Source: Polycladidibacter stylochi | GTDB taxonomy: Bacteria > Pseudomonadota > Alphaproteobacteria > Rhizobiales > Stappiaceae | Length of the DNA: 64,000 bases | NCBI RefSeq assembly: GCF_001562055.1 | Contig: NZ_LLWE01000029.1 | Span: 87,811 to 151,810 of the forward strand | Direction: 5' to 3' | In this document: in pieces, positions 27,808 to 38,005 of the stretch | Layout of the letters: the number at the start of each line of letters is the position of its first letter | Position numbering within the stretch: position 1 is the stretch's first letter | Made by a program: the position numbers and the translations under genes | The notes under the pieces: model-generated | What the model saw: the letters and a program-made list of their open reading frames with translations, nothing else | What the model was told of the DNA's origin: nothing | The model's database searches: none

Positions 27808-29271
27808 TTAGGATATGCGTGCGATAAGCTCGTTATGTGCTTTTTCTTGAAGTATTGGAAACTCTAGAGTTATTTTCAAACCCGGTTTGTTATCGGTTAA
27901 ATGCATCTCGCCATTGTGAAGTGAGACAACGGCTTTTATGAGCGACATGCCCAGCCCTGCCCCTTGTTGTGACCGGCTCGCATCAAGGCGGACAAAACGC
28001 TGACATACCCGCTCACGATCACTTTCATCGATACCCGGGCCGTTATCTGTTATCTCAATGTAGGCACGCTGATTTTGTTGGCTCAGCGAAATTGTTATTT
28101 CCTGTTGCGTATCTGCCTGTTCAGAGCGACCATACTTCAAGGCATTGTCAAGCACGTTTGCCAGTGCTTGCGAGAGCAATTCACGATCGCCTTTAATTTT
28201 GGTCTTTTCGTTTTGTATCAGCTTAATTGTTAGTTCCGGGCTTTCTTCTGCTAAAGGAATATATAACTCAGCTATATCGCTTAGTACTTCATCCAGTTGC
28301 AGTTCATTATGGTAAACCCCTGATGCTCCTGCTTCCACTCTGGCAATGCGTAGTAATGCATTAAAAGTGCTGATCAAATCATCGGTTTCGACCAGAGTTT
28401 CTTCAAGGGCTTGCCGCAATACCGTGCTTTTTTTGGCTTCTGTTGCGCCGATTTGCTGGCGCAACGCTCCTTCTACGCGGCCGCGCATACGGGTGAGAGG
28501 TGTTTTCAAGTCATGGGCGATATTGTCGGAGACCTGTTTAAGTTCGTGCATCAACTCTTCTATGCGGGCAAGCATGGCGTTGAGGTTAATAGCCAAACGG
28601 TCGAACTCGTCACCATTGCCAGTAACTTCCAATCGCCCTGAAAGGTTGCCCGCCATAATGTCGTGACTGCCGATTGTTAGTCTATCAATTCGCCGTAACA
28701 CCCTTCGATTGACAAAGAACCACGTGATGGCTGCCATTAAAACCATTACCACCAACCACATTGTCAGTGCTTGAGCTAATAAATCATGTAGGCGTGACTG
28801 TTCTTCAAGATCACGACCAACAAGCAAGTTAAAGTTCCCTGGCAGTGAGAAAACACGAACCACAGCTGTGTAATTTGGGCTTTTATTTTGCCCTTCGCCT
28901 GGCAAGTCGCGGGAGTAGTTGACGATTTTTATTTGCCCGTCGGATTGCGCCAATATTTCCTTGGGAATATTTCGGATGTTACCAGCCAAGTAATTACCGG
29001 CAAAATCTGTCAGTAGGTAAAGGTTGGCATCCGGCTTTTGCACGCGGCGGCTAATGCCCATGGTCAAGCCGTTAATACCGTTTGTGGCATAATGCTCGGC
29101 AAGCCCTTCCACTTCGGTATCAACGGTTTGAATGATTTGCTCTCGCATCAAATTGTTGGTGTTTTGGGTGATAAACGCAAACAAAAAAACAGAGAGCGCA
29201 GAGAAGACACCTATATATATCAGCGCCAACTTAAATGCAGTGGTGCGAAAGAGTCTAGTGAGAGCTGTCAC
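27808..29271 (-). CDS. Two-component sensor histidine kinase
   Basis: 487 residues, GTG start at 29271 overlapping the regulator gene by 17 bases. Membrane helices near 13-32 and about 165-188 enclose a periplasmic domain of about 135 residues. A HAMP domain follows, then HisKA with SDNIAHDLKTPLTRM (His at about 253) and HATPase boxes LDNALKYG, DNGPGID and GAGLGMSLI. Architecture is that of EnvZ/PhoQ-like kinases. The partner is the OmpR-family regulator just upstream. Next to degP on the same strand, it may respond to envelope conditions; that is inference. Confidence 0.94.
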   Translation of the reverse strand: MTALTRLFRTTAFKLALIYIGVFSALSVFLFAFITQNTNNLMREQIIQTVDTEVEGLAEHYATNGINGLTMGISRRVQKPDANLYLLTDFAGNYLAGNIRNIPKEILAQSDGQIKIVNYSRDLPGEGQNKSPNYTAVVRVFSLPGNFNLLVGRDLEEQSRLHDLLAQALTMWLVVMVLMAAITWFFVNRRVLRRIDRLTIGSHDIMAGNLSGRLEVTGNGDEFDRLAINLNAMLARIEELMHELKQVSDNIAHDLKTPLTRMRGRVEGALRQQIGATEAKKSTVLRQALEETLVETDDLISTFNALLRIARVEAGASGVYHNELQLDEVLSDIAELYIPLAEESPELTIKLIQNEKTKIKGDRELLSQALANVLDNALKYGRSEQADTQQEITISLSQQNQRAYIEITDNGPGIDESDRERVCQRFVRLDASRSQQGAGLGMSLIKAVVSLHNGEMHLTDNKPGLKITLEFPILQEKAHNELIARIS

Positions 29272-29935
29272 GGATCGTATACCCAGTGCCGCGAATTGTT
29301 GTTAGTAGCTGCTGGTCAAAACCCTTATCGATTTTTCCACGCAGGCGCGATATATGGACATCAATTACGTTGGTTTGCGGGTCGAAATGATAGTCCCAAA
29401 CATTTTCCAGCAACATTGTGCGCGTCACCACTTGGCCAGCATTTTTCATCAGGTACTCAAGCAGACGAAACTCACGCGGCTGTAAGTTTATTGCCTGCCC
29501 TGCCCGCTCCACGGTATGGGCCAAGCGGTCAAGTTTAAGATCGCCTACGCTAAGTACGTTATCGGCTGGAGCGATAGACTGGCGGCGTCCAAGCACTTCC
29601 ACACGCGCCAACAACTCTGAAAAAGCATAGGGCTTTGGCAGGTAATCATCGCCCCCCGCGCGTAAACCGGTTACACGGTCATCAACTTGCGAAAGAGCGG
29701 ACAGGATCATTACCGGCGTGGTGTTCCCCTCTTCCCGTAGTGCTGCAATAATAGACAGACCATCGCGCTTGGGTAACATGCGATCTATAATCAGCACATC
29801 CCAGTTTTCATAGCTGGCCATTTCATAACCGCTATCACCATCATATGCTTGTTCTATGCTATGCCCCGCCTCTTTCAAAGCTTTGGCAAGGTATTGTGAA
29901 GCTTCCCTGTCATCTTCAATTAGCAATAATCGCAT
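29255..29935 (-). CDS. OmpR/PhoB-family response regulator
   Basis: 226 residues: receiver domain 1-118 with acidic pocket EDD (7-9), phospho-acceptor Asp in LIIDRMLP (about 51), Thr/Ser in LSA and Lys in LPKPYAF; winged-helix DNA-binding domain 125-222 with LQPREFRLLEYLMKNAG and VIDVHISRLRGKID. It is translationally coupled to the downstream kinase. Targets are not identifiable; degP lies immediately upstream on the same strand with a hairpin between. Confidence 0.95.
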   Translation of the reverse strand: MRLLLIEDDREASQYLAKALKEAGHSIEQAYDGDSGYEMASYENWDVLIIDRMLPKRDGLSIIAALREEGNTTPVMILSALSQVDDRVTGLRAGGDDYLPKPYAFSELLARVEVLGRRQSIAPADNVLSVGDLKLDRLAHTVERAGQAINLQPREFRLLEYLMKNAGQVVTRTMLLENVWDYHFDPQTNVIDVHISRLRGKIDKGFDQQLLTTIRGTGYTIRDSSH

Positions 29936-30030
29936 TTGTATTGGCCTGACTACACTTTCTCACTGAGAATCTTTTGACACCATAAGCATACCAAAAATAG
30001 TTGAATACATGCGCTATGCGCAAATGCAAA

Positions 30031-30060
30031 GCGGTGACAGCTGGGGCGAGCTGTCACCGT
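30031..30060 (-). terminator. Strong hairpin between degP and the two-component genes
   Basis: A 12-base arm at 30031-30042 pairs with 30049-30060 across a six-base loop, with one G-T type mismatch at the outer end. On the minus strand it follows the degP stop by 51 bases. The trailing sequence CTTTGCATTTG is only partly T-rich, so it could be a terminator or an RNA-stabilising hairpin. Confidence 0.6.
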
Positions 30061-30110
30061 TGTTGTTGCTGGTATACCTTACCAGCCACCTTGGAGCTCT
30101 CGGGGGGGCT

Positions 30111-31625
30111 CTATTTATCGTCTTTAAGCGGTATAGCCACGAACAGTGTGTTGTTCGCCGTATTCACACGCAAAAGGACCGCTTTTCGGCCCTGCTCTCG
30201 GGCTTTTTCCACTTGCTGGGCCACATCTGCCGGAGTGCTGACTTTCGTGCCTGCAACCTCTGTTATGATGTAACCCTCACGCAGGTTCTTATCTGCTGCC
30301 GGACTGTCAGGTTCAACCGAAACAATTACAACACCCTTGCCTTCAACGCCTGCATCTTTGGCTGACGAGAGTTCAAGGCCGAGAGAATCGACAAGTGCCG
30401 CGTTGGCATCTTCATTTTGAGATGGCGTTGCCTTGTCATTTTCATCTTTCGGAATAGTACCAAGTTTCACATCCGTGGTTTCAATTTTTCCACTGCGCCA
30501 AAACTCGATTTCAACGGTAGTATCTGGAGAATAACCGGCAATGACCTTCGCCAGTTCACGTGGTCCATTCACCTCTTTACCATCGACTTTTAAAATGATA
30601 TCGCCTGCTTTGAAGCCCGCGGCTTCTGCGGGGGTACCTTTTTGGGTTTCGGCAACCATCGTGCCGTTTTCATTATCCAGGCCAAGCGATTCAGCAATGT
30701 CTTTTGTTACTGGCTGAATTTGCACGCCCAACCAACCGCGAGTGACCATGCCATCTTCCTTCAGATCGGCAATAATCTTTTTGGTGGTTGCCGCCGGAAT
30801 GGCAAAAGCAATGCCCACATTACCACCAGATGGCGAAATAATAGCCGAGTTCACGCCGACAACCTGACCTTTTACGTTAAAAGCGGGGCCGCCTGAGTTA
30901 CCGCGGTTAACAGAGGCATCAATTTGCAAGAAGTCATCATAGAGGCCCGCACCAATATCGCGCCCGCGTGCAGAAACAATACCCGCCGTTACGGTGCCGC
31001 CCAAACCGAAGGGATTGCCGACAGCAATTACCCATTCGCCAACCATCGGCGCTTCAGAGGCAAAGTCGACATAGGTAAACTTTTTCTTCTCATCAACTTT
31101 GAGTAGTGCCAAGTCTGAGCGCTTGTCAGAACCTACAAGCTTGGCATCATATTCATCGCCATCATTGGTCACAATGGTGAATTTTGTGCCGCCATCGACC
31201 ACATGTTCATTTGTTACCAAATAACCATCTTCGGAAATAAAGAAGCCAGAACCTTGCGACTGTCCATAGCGCTTGGGAGCTTTACGCTTTTTCCCGTGCT
31301 TTTGTCCGTCCTCGCCAAATTCTTTAAAAAAGCGCTTAAACGGGTTGTTATCGGGAAAATCGCGGAACATTGGCGGTAGACCATCAATCAAACCCTGTTG
31401 TTTGATCTCGGTTTTCACCCGCACACTCACAACGGCGGGCTTTACCGCTTTCACCACGGGCGCAAAATTGGCTATGGCAGGAGCGTTCACACTCACAGGT
31501 GCTGCATTTGCCGGCAGCGCGCCTAGTAAAACAGGTGTGGCAACACCACCAGCCATGACAACAGCCATGGTGCCAGCCATCAAGCGCGTACGCAGGGTTT
31601 TGGATAAACAATTATAGAGAGGCAT
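30111..31625 (-). CDS. degP: DegP/HtrA-type periplasmic serine protease (Do family)
   Basis: 504 residues. A signal sequence (hydrophobic 14-36, cleavage near ANAA at 39-42) sends it to the periplasm. The trypsin-like domain has the triad His141 (TNEHVVDGG), Asp171 (RSDLALLKV) and Ser244 (GNSGGPAF). Two PDZ domains follow at about 285-370 and 405-490. A charged KHGKKRKAPKR segment (109-119) precedes the protease core. It degrades or chaperones misfolded envelope proteins. Flanked by ccmH upstream and a two-component pair downstream on the same strand, an order familiar from rhizobia. Confidence 0.96.
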   Translation of the reverse strand: MPLYNCLSKTLRTRLMAGTMAVVMAGGVATPVLLGALPANAAPVSVNAPAIANFAPVVKAVKPAVVSVRVKTEIKQQGLIDGLPPMFRDFPDNNPFKRFFKEFGEDGQKHGKKRKAPKRYGQSQGSGFFISEDGYLVTNEHVVDGGTKFTIVTNDGDEYDAKLVGSDKRSDLALLKVDEKKKFTYVDFASEAPMVGEWVIAVGNPFGLGGTVTAGIVSARGRDIGAGLYDDFLQIDASVNRGNSGGPAFNVKGQVVGVNSAIISPSGGNVGIAFAIPAATTKKIIADLKEDGMVTRGWLGVQIQPVTKDIAESLGLDNENGTMVAETQKGTPAEAAGFKAGDIILKVDGKEVNGPRELAKVIAGYSPDTTVEIEFWRSGKIETTDVKLGTIPKDENDKATPSQNEDANAALVDSLGLELSSAKDAGVEGKGVVIVSVEPDSPAADKNLREGYIITEVAGTKVSTPADVAQQVEKAREQGRKAVLLRVNTANNTLFVAIPLKDDK

Positions 31626-31767
31626 TTGTCAGCTCCAGATCTCATGGCAACAACAGTAATTTGTTGAAAGCCACTATGACAGCTGCAACCTTACAAATAC
31701 CTATCTCCAGCATTACAATTTGGTAATCTTTGGCTTTATACACCCCCAAGTTATCATTGGGGCATAC

Positions 31768-31795
31768 AAGACCTATTCGTTCTTGAATAGGTCTT
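31768..31795 (-). terminator. 11-bp hairpin overlapping the ccmH stop codon
   Basis: AAGACCTATTC at 31768-31778 and GAATAGGTCTT at 31785-31795 are exact reverse complements around a six-base loop. The minus-strand ccmH stop codon (31773-31775) lies inside the stem. A second, smaller hairpin CCCCAA/TTGGGG follows at 31744-31762. There is no long U-tract, so termination is plausible but unproven. Confidence 0.55.
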
Positions 31796-32255
31796 CCAGT
31801 TCTTCTTTTTCTTTTTCGCTCAAGGGCATCGGTTCACTATCCCGTTTCCGTTTGCGCGCCGCCGAGATGAGAAACACAATGCCTATGAGCAGTATTACAG
31901 GACCACCTATCCATAATAATAGCGTGTGTAATTCGAACCTTGGTTTGAGCAACACAAACTCGCCATAACGATCAACGAGGTAATTCAATACCTGCTGGTC
32001 GCTATCACCTGCCTTTATGCGCTCGCGAACCAATATACGCAGGTCCTTTGCCAATTTGGCATTTGAATCATCAATAGACTGGTTCTGGCAAACAACACAG
32101 CGCACTTCCTTGGAAATTTCGCGGGCACGTTGTTCCAGTTTCGGGTCCGATAACATTTCATCAGGGTTGACCGCCAACGCTTGCTGGGCAAATAGAAACC
32201 AAAGCGAAGCGAATAGAACTGCAATAAACCCTTGTGTTTTTTTAGGTTTAATCAC
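31773..32255 (-). CDS. ccmH: Cytochrome c maturation protein CcmH (thiol reductase, CycL)
   Basis: About 160 residues from GTG 32255, one base after the ccmF stop; a longer frame to 32321 overlaps ccmF. A signal/anchor segment (about 9-28) precedes the apocytochrome-reducing motif RCVVCQNQS (Cys53, Cys56), which matches the LRCxxCQNQ signature. A second membrane helix near 112-132 anchors the C-terminus. CcmH keeps CxxCH cysteines of apocytochrome c reduced in the periplasm, working with CcmF and CcmI. Last of the ccm operon. Confidence 0.94.
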   Translation of the reverse strand: MIKPKKTQGFIAVLFASLWFLFAQQALAVNPDEMLSDPKLEQRAREISKEVRCVVCQNQSIDDSNAKLAKDLRILVRERIKAGDSDQQVLNYLVDRYGEFVLLKPRFELHTLLLWIGGPVILLIGIVFLISAARKRKRDSEPMPLSEKEKEELEDLFKNE

Positions 32256-32256
32256 T

Positions 32257-34248
32257 TTAAGCCGCTGCTCCTTGCTGTTGTTTCTTACGTTGTTTTTGGG
32301 CCGGTTTTGGCGCACCAACACGTAACCTGCGATCGATCATACCAATAAAGCCGCCCAAGGACATAACAAGACATCCGATCCAAATAAGCAGTATAAGCGG
32401 TTTATGATAAATTCGTGTTACGATACCACCATCTTCGGTTTCATCGCCAACAGCAAAGTAAACCTGAGAGAAGCCAAAGGACACGATAGAGGTTTCCGAC
32501 ATCGGACGGCCGGAGGCGTTATAAACGCGTTTTGTCGGAGCCATCTCGTGAAGGAATTTGTTGTCCTGTTTTAAATCGAAATAGGCAACTCTCTCAACAT
32601 AATTGGGCCCCTCATGATCGCGGTTGCCTTTGTATGTCACGTCATACTCACCTATTTGCCTGGTCTCGCCCGGCTTCATGACCAATACGGTTTCAGTTTC
32701 ATAAACAGAGGTGGTGACAATACCGAGCGCTGTCAGGCCAATACCCAAGTGCCCAAGCGCCGTTGACCATACGGTTTTAGGCAGTCCCCAAAAGCGTTTC
32801 CAAGCTCTCACCGGACCAACTTTTTTGAGTTGGACGCGATCCCATATTTCCCATAGGGAACCAAAGATGGCCCAGAGCGCAAAACCAAAGCCAATTACTG
32901 CGAAAATATGATTTCCACCCATCCACCAGCCAAGGGCAATTGCACTTAACAAGGTCAAGACAAATGCGCCGGTTAAACGCTGGGTTACGCCCCATAAGTC
33001 GCCGCGCTTCCATGCCAAAAGCTGGCCAAACGGCATCATGATGAGAACCGGCACCATAATGGGTGCAAATGTCAGATTAAAGAAAGGGGCCCCGACGGAT
33101 ATTTTATCCCCTGTGGCCGCTTCCAAAATAAGCGGGTAGAGCGTTCCAAAAAACACCGCAGCGGTTGCTGTGGTTAAAAACAGATTGTTCATTACCAACG
33201 CACCTTCACGGCTAATGGGGGCAAAGATACCACCTTTACGTAGTAATGGTGCGCGCATGGCAAACAGGGCCAATGAGCCACAAATAAAAATTATCAGAAT
33301 TGTTAGAATGAATATGCCGCGTGCCGGATCAACGGCAAATGCGTGCACAGACGTTAACACTCCTGAGCGCACCAGGAACGTTCCTAACAGCGAGAGGGAG
33401 AATGTTACAATCGCTAGGAATACGGTCCAGACCTTCAAGGAGTCGCGTTTTTCCATAACCAGTGCCGAGTGCATTAGGGCTGTACCTGTTAACCACGGCA
33501 TGAAAGACGCGTTTTCAACCGGATCCCAGAACCACCAGCCACCCCAGCCCAGCTCGTAATAAGCCCAGTAGGAGCCCATTGCGATACCAAGTGTTAAGAA
33601 AATCCAGCTTGCCAGAACCCATGGGCGCACCCAGCGTGCCCATGCCGCATCCAAACGCCCGAGCAGCAATGCGGCACTGGCGAAAGAAAACACAATCGAG
33701 AAACCAACATAGCCGATATAGAGCAATGGCGGGTGAATTGCCAATCCAATGTCTTGCAACATTGGGTTCAGGTCTTGCCCTTGTACCGGAGGTTGCTCAA
33801 GGCGCAAAAACGGATTTGACGCTGTCACAACGAATAGCAGGAAAGCAAAGCTAACCCAGCCTTGTGTACCTAATGTGGTGGCCTTGAGTTCTGCAGGCAA
33901 GTTTTTACCGAATGCGGCAACAAGCGCACCAAATAGCACCAAAATGAGCACCCAAAGAAGTATTGAGCCTTCGTGATTGCCCCATACTCCCGATATTTTG
34001 TAGATCAAAGGCTTATCAGTATGAGAGTTCTCAAAAACATTAAAAACCGAAAAATCCGAGGTTATATAGGCATGGGTCAATGCCAAAAAGGCAAGCAATA
34101 CAAGTGCAAACGATAAGTAGGCCAGCGTGGGCGCAGTAGCTGTAAGGCGGGTATCATGCTTGAGTGCCCCCCAAACAGGAAGCACTGATTGCAGTGCTGA
34201 TACCACCAAAGCTAATATCAATGCATAGTGACCGAGTTCAATGATCAT
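32257..34248 (-). CDS. ccmF: Heme lyase CcmF (CycK)
   Basis: 663 residues from ATG 34248, with a TTG alternative at 34266; neither has a strong ribosome site. Around fifteen membrane helices are visible. The WWD heme-handling motif reads [19 protein letters not shown], and conserved periplasmic His residues lie near HPPLLYIGY and ALMHSALV. CcmF transfers heme from CcmE to apocytochrome c. It sits between ccmE and ccmH in a co-directional operon. Confidence 0.96.
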   Translation of the reverse strand: MIIELGHYALILALVVSALQSVLPVWGALKHDTRLTATAPTLAYLSFALVLLAFLALTHAYITSDFSVFNVFENSHTDKPLIYKISGVWGNHEGSILLWVLILVLFGALVAAFGKNLPAELKATTLGTQGWVSFAFLLFVVTASNPFLRLEQPPVQGQDLNPMLQDIGLAIHPPLLYIGYVGFSIVFSFASAALLLGRLDAAWARWVRPWVLASWIFLTLGIAMGSYWAYYELGWGGWWFWDPVENASFMPWLTGTALMHSALVMEKRDSLKVWTVFLAIVTFSLSLLGTFLVRSGVLTSVHAFAVDPARGIFILTILIIFICGSLALFAMRAPLLRKGGIFAPISREGALVMNNLFLTTATAAVFFGTLYPLILEAATGDKISVGAPFFNLTFAPIMVPVLIMMPFGQLLAWKRGDLWGVTQRLTGAFVLTLLSAIALGWWMGGNHIFAVIGFGFALWAIFGSLWEIWDRVQLKKVGPVRAWKRFWGLPKTVWSTALGHLGIGLTALGIVTTSVYETETVLVMKPGETRQIGEYDVTYKGNRDHEGPNYVERVAYFDLKQDNKFLHEMAPTKRVYNASGRPMSETSIVSFGFSQVYFAVGDETEDGGIVTRIYHKPLILLIWIGCLVMSLGGFIGMIDRRLRVGAPKPAQKQRKKQQQGAAA

Positions 34249-34335
34249 GCTGTTTTCATAGGGCAACCATACGCCCTGTGCTCCTACCTATCGCTTATAA
34301 GCGTTCAAGACACTCTATATTATACTAGGAATGTT

Positions 34336-34785
34336 TTACGAGCCGTTCTGATACTCGTCTTTCCAGTGCCCTTGCTTTTTAAGGGAATCTGCGACTTCCT
34401 TCGGCATGTAGTTTTCATCATGCTTTGCCAAAACTTGATCGGCAACGAATACACCCTGCGGGTTTACATAGCCTTCGGCAACAATTCCTTGCCCCTCGCG
34501 AAACAAGTCCGGCAGTATTCCGGTAAAGGTTACCGCTACCTCTTGCTCACCATCGGTCACACGAAATTCGATGGTCTCTCCTTGATCGCGTTTTACCGAA
34601 CCCGTTTCAACCAATCCGCCGAGACGAATTCTTTGGTCTGGCGCGGGCCTATTGGTTACGATCTGGCTTGGGTCTAGGAAAAAAGAAACTTCACCTTTCA
34701 GTGCATATAACACTAGTGCGGTTGCACAGGCCAATACAACACCGGCTACCGCAATCAATGAAAGACGTCTTTGCTTACGTGTCAT
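34336..34785 (-). CDS. ccmE: Heme chaperone CcmE (CycJ)
   Basis: 149 residues. A single N-terminal membrane anchor (10-29) is followed by an OB-fold periplasmic domain. The covalent heme-binding His is His122 in LAKHDENYMP, with the conserved Tyr126. VRLGGxV-like motif appears as IRLGGLVETGSV (53-64). CcmE receives heme from CcmC and hands it to CcmF. ccmA, ccmB and ccmC are not in the window, as is usual in rhizobia where they lie elsewhere. Confidence 0.96.
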   Translation of the reverse strand: MTRKQRRLSLIAVAGVVLACATALVLYALKGEVSFFLDPSQIVTNRPAPDQRIRLGGLVETGSVKRDQGETIEFRVTDGEQEVAVTFTGILPDLFREGQGIVAEGYVNPQGVFVADQVLAKHDENYMPKEVADSLKKQGHWKDEYQNGS

Positions 34786-34870
34786 TTTATAATCCTGCCT
34801 GGAGGGGCAATGGTTAAACCCGTGCGTATGAAACGTGTCGTTTGTTTAACCAGTTGCTTTTACTCCAACT

Positions 34871-36073
34871 TTACTTCTTACAGTCTGAACTTGGGGAAAC
34901 GCCCATTTTAGATGCGAGAAGCTCAAGGGTTTTATTTGCATCTGCATTTTCTTTAAAGGCTGCTATCGCCTTACAGAGCGCATTTTGTGCCTCAGCGGTA
35001 TCATCAAGTATGATCTGAGAGCGTATTAAGCGCTGCCATTCAGCCAACGAGCCCCCATCTGTATACAGCCTAGTTTTGAGTTGATCGACCATTTGCGTAA
35101 TCATCTGCTGGCGGTCAGTTGCACTCATTTCACTTGCTGCCCGAACGGTTTCCGCGTCTGGGTTTTTCAATAGTGGTTCTTTTTGAGCTGCTGTTGATTG
35201 CGCGTCATCAACGTTTTTTGTTTTTTCTTTTTCGGTTGGCTTTTCTTCGTTTTGCAAATCGGCAAGATAACTGTTGGCAATCGGCAACCAGCTGGCATCT
35301 GGCTCAGCTTGTGCAATCAGCTTTTGCCACAAAGCAATGGCTTGTTGCCTTTTACCCTGTTGGCCAAGCGCCACGGCTATATAAAACCTCGGTTTCACGG
35401 CATCGGGAGCAACTTTTTCCAAGTCCTGCAGCAAAGCAAAAGCAACATCATTTACTTTGCCATCAGCTTCGAAAATAAGTGCTTCAGCAAGCCCCATCTT
35501 CAAGTCGGGTAGATCGCCCATTGTGCGAATGGCTTGCTGGAATGCCTTTGCTGCCTTGGTGTATTCGCCCGATCGCATATAAATTGGCGCCAGCACTTGC
35601 CAACCACGGCCATCATCAGGATTATTTGCTAGGTGCGCTTCTGTTTGCGCGATCATTTCCTTTATGCTGGCTTGATTTTGGTTCATCCTTGCCAAGCGCT
35701 GCTCATAGGGATCATCGGGTAAGTCTGGCGACCCATAGGAAAGGTAAAGAGCAAGAGCTGCCAGTGGCATAACAAGCACAACCAGCAAACTCGATGCTCG
35801 CGTTCGCAGTTTATGGCTGCCACCCGTTTTTATTTGTTTGGCAGCTTTGTGCGCCGCCAACAAACGCCTTGATACCTCAATTCGCGCTGCTTCAGCCAAG
35901 TCCGCGTCCAGCGCACCGCTTTCCAAGTCAGCGTCAATCTCTTTCAATTGAGCCTTGAACACTTCCACATCGCTTGCGTGCGCTTCTTGCACAGCCTGCT
36001 GTCGCTGAAGTGGAATTAATACGGCAAGCGCCACAGCCAATGTTAACAGCGCTATTAAAATCCAGAATGTCAT
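34871..36073 (-). CDS. ccmI: Cytochrome c maturation protein CcmI (CycH)
   Basis: 400 residues. Two membrane helices (1-21 and about 93-112) flank a cytoplasmic segment with the family-typical IDADLESGALD. A periplasmic TPR domain follows (about 140-270, including GRGWQVLAPIYMRSGEYTKAAKAF) and then a low-complexity Lys/Glu/Thr linker near 280-300. CcmI binds apocytochrome c C-termini and presents them to CcmF-CcmH. First gene of the ccm operon. Confidence 0.94.
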   Translation of the reverse strand: MTFWILIALLTLAVALAVLIPLQRQQAVQEAHASDVEVFKAQLKEIDADLESGALDADLAEAARIEVSRRLLAAHKAAKQIKTGGSHKLRTRASSLLVVLVMPLAALALYLSYGSPDLPDDPYEQRLARMNQNQASIKEMIAQTEAHLANNPDDGRGWQVLAPIYMRSGEYTKAAKAFQQAIRTMGDLPDLKMGLAEALIFEADGKVNDVAFALLQDLEKVAPDAVKPRFYIAVALGQQGKRQQAIALWQKLIAQAEPDASWLPIANSYLADLQNEEKPTEKEKTKNVDDAQSTAAQKEPLLKNPDAETVRAASEMSATDRQQMITQMVDQLKTRLYTDGGSLAEWQRLIRSQIILDDTAEAQNALCKAIAAFKENADANKTLELLASKMGVSPSSDCKK

Positions 36074-36207
36074 GGTTTCGCCAATAGACTAGTTCTAAAC
36101 TAGAAACGCAACAGCCCTATCTGCGACCAGCCGTCGCAGTTGTTAGAGAATCCGCGCAAATGCTTAGTTTCTATGGACCAACTACATTAAATTGAGCGGA
36201 AAAACAA

Positions 36208-37827
36208 CTAGTTATGAAACATATGCTTGATATGTGTTGTTGTAAGCATTTGCTCGGTTTTTTCTGTGCCTAAATAGTTCTCGCAAAATGACAGGAAGCG
36301 CTCACGTTTGAGCTCTGTAGGAGCTCTGGCTTGTTCTGGCCTGCCATTGCTATTTTGCAGGTAGTTTTCGTTTGTTTGCCACAAGGTACGCAGGAGGTTC
36401 TGATGTGTTTTTTCCAGCTCTGCTTCCATTGCAACCGTATGTGCAAGCGGGCGCACCAGCTTAAGTAGGCGCAGTGATTTGAGTGCAGATTTATATGAGG
36501 CTGTGGCCAATACGTCATCTATGCTGCGCGCATTCATGGCGACGCTCATTTGCGAAATCAACAAATCAAACTCTTCGCGTAATATGGCAGCAAGAGCCCG
36601 ACGGGATTTTTCAAGTCGTAGTGCCCATTTATCGTGTTTTTCAATGGCAACGGCTGCGGATAAGTCCTCAAGCGAGTTTAAGACACCCTCCAGGGCCTGC
36701 GGAAAGCCAATTTCGGCATAGGCTGCATTGCGCCAAACCAGCGCCCCTTCCAGCTCACTTTCGAACATGGCAAAAGCGAACTCGCCGATCTCTGCAAAGG
36801 GTGCTGTAAGTGGTGACGTGCTTTGGAGACCGCACGCGTCCTTTGATGTTTCCTGCTCAGTTCCTAGGGTATTTTTTGCTAATGACTGAACCAGCTTGAA
36901 CAGCGTAGCGCTTTGCCCGCCCACCCGTTGATGCAGGAGTACGGCCGCAAACGGAGCAATGTCGGGCTGTTGTTTTAATAGTGAAGTGAGTGGCCCGCAG
37001 TCTTCGATGTTAACCAGATGGTGGTTTCGGGAAACGAGTGGTGGCAGCTGCGCAAATACATGACGCAGTTTTGGGGCTACATTTAAAATCGCAATGGCAT
37101 CTTCCAACTCGGCAATGCCCTTTGTGCCTTCGAGTAGATCACGCAGTGCTCGAGTTTCTGGCGTCGCCTTTTTCAACTCAACAAGCAATAGTTGGCCCTT
37201 CTCCACGATTTGGCGGCGTAAACGCGGAGCCACTTCGCGGCATAGCTCTTCAACTTCCCGCTGATAATTATTGGAGGGCGCTTTTGTTGATGATAATGCG
37301 CGTTCGTTCGCTGCCAATGTGCCGGTGAGCTGCTTTAAATCATAGGATAAGCGTTCGCGTTGTTGTTGCTCGGCTTTGCGTTGTGCTGTGCTTAAAGCTG
37401 CAACAAGCTCCGGGGCAAGCAAATGGTCTTCAACGATTTGCCACAGGACATCGATAAAACGTCTATCAATTAGCCCTCTAGCCTTACTAAAGGGCGGGTT
37501 CACAACCAAAAAAGGTTGTAGTGGCGCAAATATTTCCTTTTGAAGAGGCGTCAGGGATGATGGTGGTTGTTGCGCCTTTGCACGCATGGGCCGACCATTT
37601 AACAAACAACGCGAAACTGAAAGAAGAATATCCGCCCCTTGCGAACTGGAGCCGTGAAAATTGGTCTTTTGTACTGAACGCTCAAGCATGGCCAGAGCCT
37701 TCGGAGAAAGGTCTGCCAACAATGCATTCATTTTTTGCTCTTTTAACAATGCTCGTTGCATACGTGACCTTATGCTCTGCAGAATCGCCGCCAATCTTGT
37801 TCGTACCCCTTCGTTATTTATGGGCAC
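36208..37827 (-). CDS. Conserved hypothetical helical protein
   Basis: Up to 539 residues; I do not recognise a domain. The sequence is almost entirely predicted helix with Leu/Ala/Glu-rich stretches, no signal peptide and no membrane helix, so it is probably cytoplasmic. Start is uncertain: GTG 37827 has no ribosome site; ATG 37731 (NALLADLSPKAL) has a weak AAGAG nearby and may be the true one. It lies between ccmI and a lipoprotein gene on the same strand. Codon usage resembles its neighbours and opposite-strand frames look like shadows. Confidence 0.7.
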   Translation of the reverse strand: MPINNEGVRTRLAAILQSIRSRMQRALLKEQKMNALLADLSPKALAMLERSVQKTNFHGSSSQGADILLSVSRCLLNGRPMRAKAQQPPSSLTPLQKEIFAPLQPFLVVNPPFSKARGLIDRRFIDVLWQIVEDHLLAPELVAALSTAQRKAEQQQRERLSYDLKQLTGTLAANERALSSTKAPSNNYQREVEELCREVAPRLRRQIVEKGQLLLVELKKATPETRALRDLLEGTKGIAELEDAIAILNVAPKLRHVFAQLPPLVSRNHHLVNIEDCGPLTSLLKQQPDIAPFAAVLLHQRVGGQSATLFKLVQSLAKNTLGTEQETSKDACGLQSTSPLTAPFAEIGEFAFAMFESELEGALVWRNAAYAEIGFPQALEGVLNSLEDLSAAVAIEKHDKWALRLEKSRRALAAILREEFDLLISQMSVAMNARSIDDVLATASYKSALKSLRLLKLVRPLAHTVAMEAELEKTHQNLLRTLWQTNENYLQNSNGRPEQARAPTELKRERFLSFCENYLGTEKTEQMLTTTHIKHMFHN

Positions 37828-38005
37828 ATATGCTTAACCAATTATTGACGCGAAGCATGCAAGTTAAACTTTTAACGCGCATCTGTCATGCATGCAAAGA
37901 TCATTTTACCCAACTCTTGCAGTCGACTTCAATAATCTAACATTGATAGGGGGTTGCTGAGCCGCTGAAGATCCTGAGAGCGTGCAACAGACCATCTCTT
38001 TCAGG

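Noticed and set aside
34228..34677. 149-residue plus-strand frame opposite ccmE
   Set aside because: ccmE is identified by its heme-binding His motif; the opposite frame is a shadow.
37521..37940. 139-residue plus-strand frame opposite the hypothetical gene
   Set aside because: Antisense shadow; the minus-strand frame is far longer and fits the neighbouring gene direction.
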